From Bacillota bacterium (GTDB lineage: Bacteria > Armatimonadota > HRBIN16), in NCBI GenBank assembly GCA_023511455.1, contig JAIMBJ010000004.1, forward strand, positions 124,001 through 188,000: a stretch of DNA of 64,000 nucleotides, written 5' to 3'. The position numbers and the translations under genes are program-made. Positions 62,819 to 64,000 of this stretch are shown here, piece by piece (within the stretch, counting starts at the first letter, position 1; each line of letters begins with the position of its first letter). The notes under the pieces are model-generated. The model made no database searches. It worked only from the letters and a program-made list of their open reading frames with translations, and was not told where the DNA came from.

Positions 62819-64000
62819 ATGCAAGACAACCTTTCGTTGCGCCGGATATGGCTGAACGGTCTGTTCTTTGCTGTGCTGGGTATGGTTCCGACCTTTCTGC
62901 GGGTGCATATCGAGACGTTACGTATCTTACCTGCCGTACTGCGCTCGCTGGACGCTTCAGGGCTACCGATACCAGACACGCTGGCGTGGTCGTCCACGCT
63001 GGTTCGCTGGATTTCATTCGCGGGCTCAGTGACACCACCCATGCGCGCCGCGATGCTGGTGGCGGTATATCTGTTGCTGGTGCTGATTGCCCTGCGAGCG
63101 GCTTCTCCTGCCGGAGCCATCCTGCGGAGTAACCAACAGCATGTGCCGCGTCTGCTGGGGCTGTCGGCAGTCTGGCTGCTGGTGGTACTGGCGTTCGCAG
63201 GGTGGTTTGCGCGGTCTCCTGACCTGTCGCTTGACGGCTTGATGTGGCTCTGCGGGGGGCTGTGTTTGTTTACCGCCCTGTGGTGGTCTGGCGATGGATT
63301 TGCGGGATGGTGGATTGGAGGAAGTGCCCCGCGTCTGTGGTCGCTGGTGCGATTGACGCTAGGGGGATTCAGCAGCGGACTGGTTGGCGCGCTGGTACTG
63401 CGGTTTACCGGTTTCGACTTCGGAGCGGCGCTTTACCGTTTTATGTTCGATTTTCCGGCGGTATTTGTGCCGCCAGCGGGCACACCCGCCCTGGCAGACC
63501 TGAACCCACGCGGCTGGCTGACCTTTGTGGGCATATCGCTGGCGATTGCTGCGGTGGGCAGCTTCTGCTGGGCAAGCCTGTGGACGGCGGTGGTAGCTCC
63601 TGCAGAGAATTATCAGCAGCGAGTGCGCGGGTTGGCAGGGGCACTGGTACCGCTGGCACTGACCGTGGTGACGGCGGTATGGCTATTCTTTGGGGTGGTC
63701 GTTGGCAGGATGGACTACGGGCGCAACCTGCTGCAGATGCGCGAGAGGGAGCAAATCCCTGTGGGCGCGGCGGGTACCGATACAGTGTTGCTGCCCGGGT
63801 CGGAGGGCAGTGTGCGTGTGGCGCGTATCCCCTTCCAGACCATCGTGGGCTTCCCAAACGAGCCGAGCGTGACCTATAAGGTGGAGCAGTACCTGCTCCA
63901 GCGGCGATACCAGACCACCCTGGCGCGACCGCTGCTGGTGCACCTGCACGATGTGCGTTCCATCGACTGGGACCCGGTGCGCAGTCTGGAGGTGGATCGC
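62819..64000 (+). CDS. Polytopic membrane protein, 3' end cut by the window edge
   Basis: The frame stays open from ATG 62819 (GGAGGT at 6 nt) to the last base, 394 codons so far. There are about seven hydrophobic segments (LNGLFFAVLGMVPTF, MLVAVYLLLVLIALRA, LLGLSAVWLLVVLAFAGWF, WLCGGLCLFTALWW, FSSGLVGALVLRFTG, WLTFVGISLAIAAVGSFCWASLW, LVPLALTVVTAVWLFFGVVVG). An extracytoplasmic C-terminal portion starts with GRMDYGRNLLQMREREQIPV. No family recognised; it may belong with the preceding sensor kinase gene. Confidence 0.7.
   Translation, partial: MQDNLSLRRIWLNGLFFAVLGMVPTFLRVHIETLRILPAVLRSLDASGLPIPDTLAWSSTLVRWISFAGSVTPPMRAAMLVAVYLLLVLIALRAASPAGAILRSNQQHVPRLLGLSAVWLLVVLAFAGWFARSPDLSLDGLMWLCGGLCLFTALWWSGDGFAGWWIGGSAPRLWSLVRLTLGGFSSGLVGALVLRFTGFDFGAALYRFMFDFPAVFVPPAGTPALADLNPRGWLTFVGISLAIAAVGSFCWASLWTAVVAPAENYQQRVRGLAGALVPLALTVVTAVWLFFGVVVGRMDYGRNLLQMREREQIPVGAAGTDTVLLPGSEGSVRVARIPFQTIVGFPNEPSVTYKVEQYLLQRRYQTTLARPLLVHLHDVRSIDWDPVRSLEVDR

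Overview
The window looks like chromosomal DNA of a GC-rich, diderm, probably thermophilic bacterium, most likely of the phylum Armatimonadota. This is inferred from gene style, not from a marker tree. Prepilin-like H-X9-DG (DUF1559) proteins, PEP-CTERM surface proteins, an Omp85-type barrel with POTRA domains, a lipoprotein, PPDK, MetH and many secreted glycan-active enzymes occur together. No rRNA, prophage, insertion sequence or CRISPR array was seen.

Layout. 1-7.4 kb: an edge-truncated M60-like metallopeptidase, a DUF1080 sugar hydrolase, a NurA-like nuclease and HerA-like ATPase pair with a Uma2 gene inserted between them, and a methyltransferase. 7.4-9.5 kb: a minus-strand cluster of decaying or unusual secreted genes (frameshifted thioredoxin-like protein, prepilin with two in-frame stops, Cys-rich secreted protein, mini sigma-region-4 protein). 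9.6-16 kb: era, topA, a RecQ helicase fused to a ComF-like phosphoribosyltransferase, and a divergent DprA-like protein; these last two are the best candidate for an unusual DNA-processing or defence module. 16-21.5 kb: a broken PEP-CTERM gene behind a consensus sigma-54 promoter, ApbE, an FGE-fold protein, a DUF6883 (broken)/DUF4926 pair, a NagZ-type GH3 enzyme and a three-copy 98-bp repeat array. 21.5-29.4 kb: metH, a polyol dehydrogenase, a PIG-L deacetylase, tmRNA, a toxin-antitoxin pair and a PEP-CTERM protein. 29.5-38.6 kb: hydrolases, YjbQ, a thioredoxin plus DsbD pair, a DUF885 peptidase and a NatAB-like ABC exporter.

38.8-43.5 kb is a tight operon: an RpiR regulator, a sugar isomerase fused to a ribulose-phosphate/allulose-phosphate-type epimerase, a GatD-like dehydrogenase and a second MDR dehydrogenase. 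It reads as a polyol (phosphate) catabolic route under phosphosugar control. 43.6-46 kb: a GntR/LacI regulator, a small membrane protein and an H-X9-DG prepilin, divergent from tRNA-Thr. 46-53 kb: a Ser/Thr kinase with a SPOR domain, ppdK, and an ECF sigma/anti-sigma pair whose anti-sigma factor carries an STN-like tail. 53-59.2 kb: signal peptidase I, an Omp85-like protein, a GH20 enzyme, tRNA-Arg(GCG) and two envelope proteins. 59.2-64 kb: two TrkA-like proteins, a site-2 protease with CBS domains, a histidine kinase and a membrane protein cut by the window edge.

Common threads are envelope and glycan metabolism (M60, DUF1080, GH3, GH20, PIG-L, Omp85, PEP-CTERM) and genome maintenance (NurA/HerA, Era, TopA, RecQ/DprA). 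Premature stops or frameshifts affect four small accessory genes.
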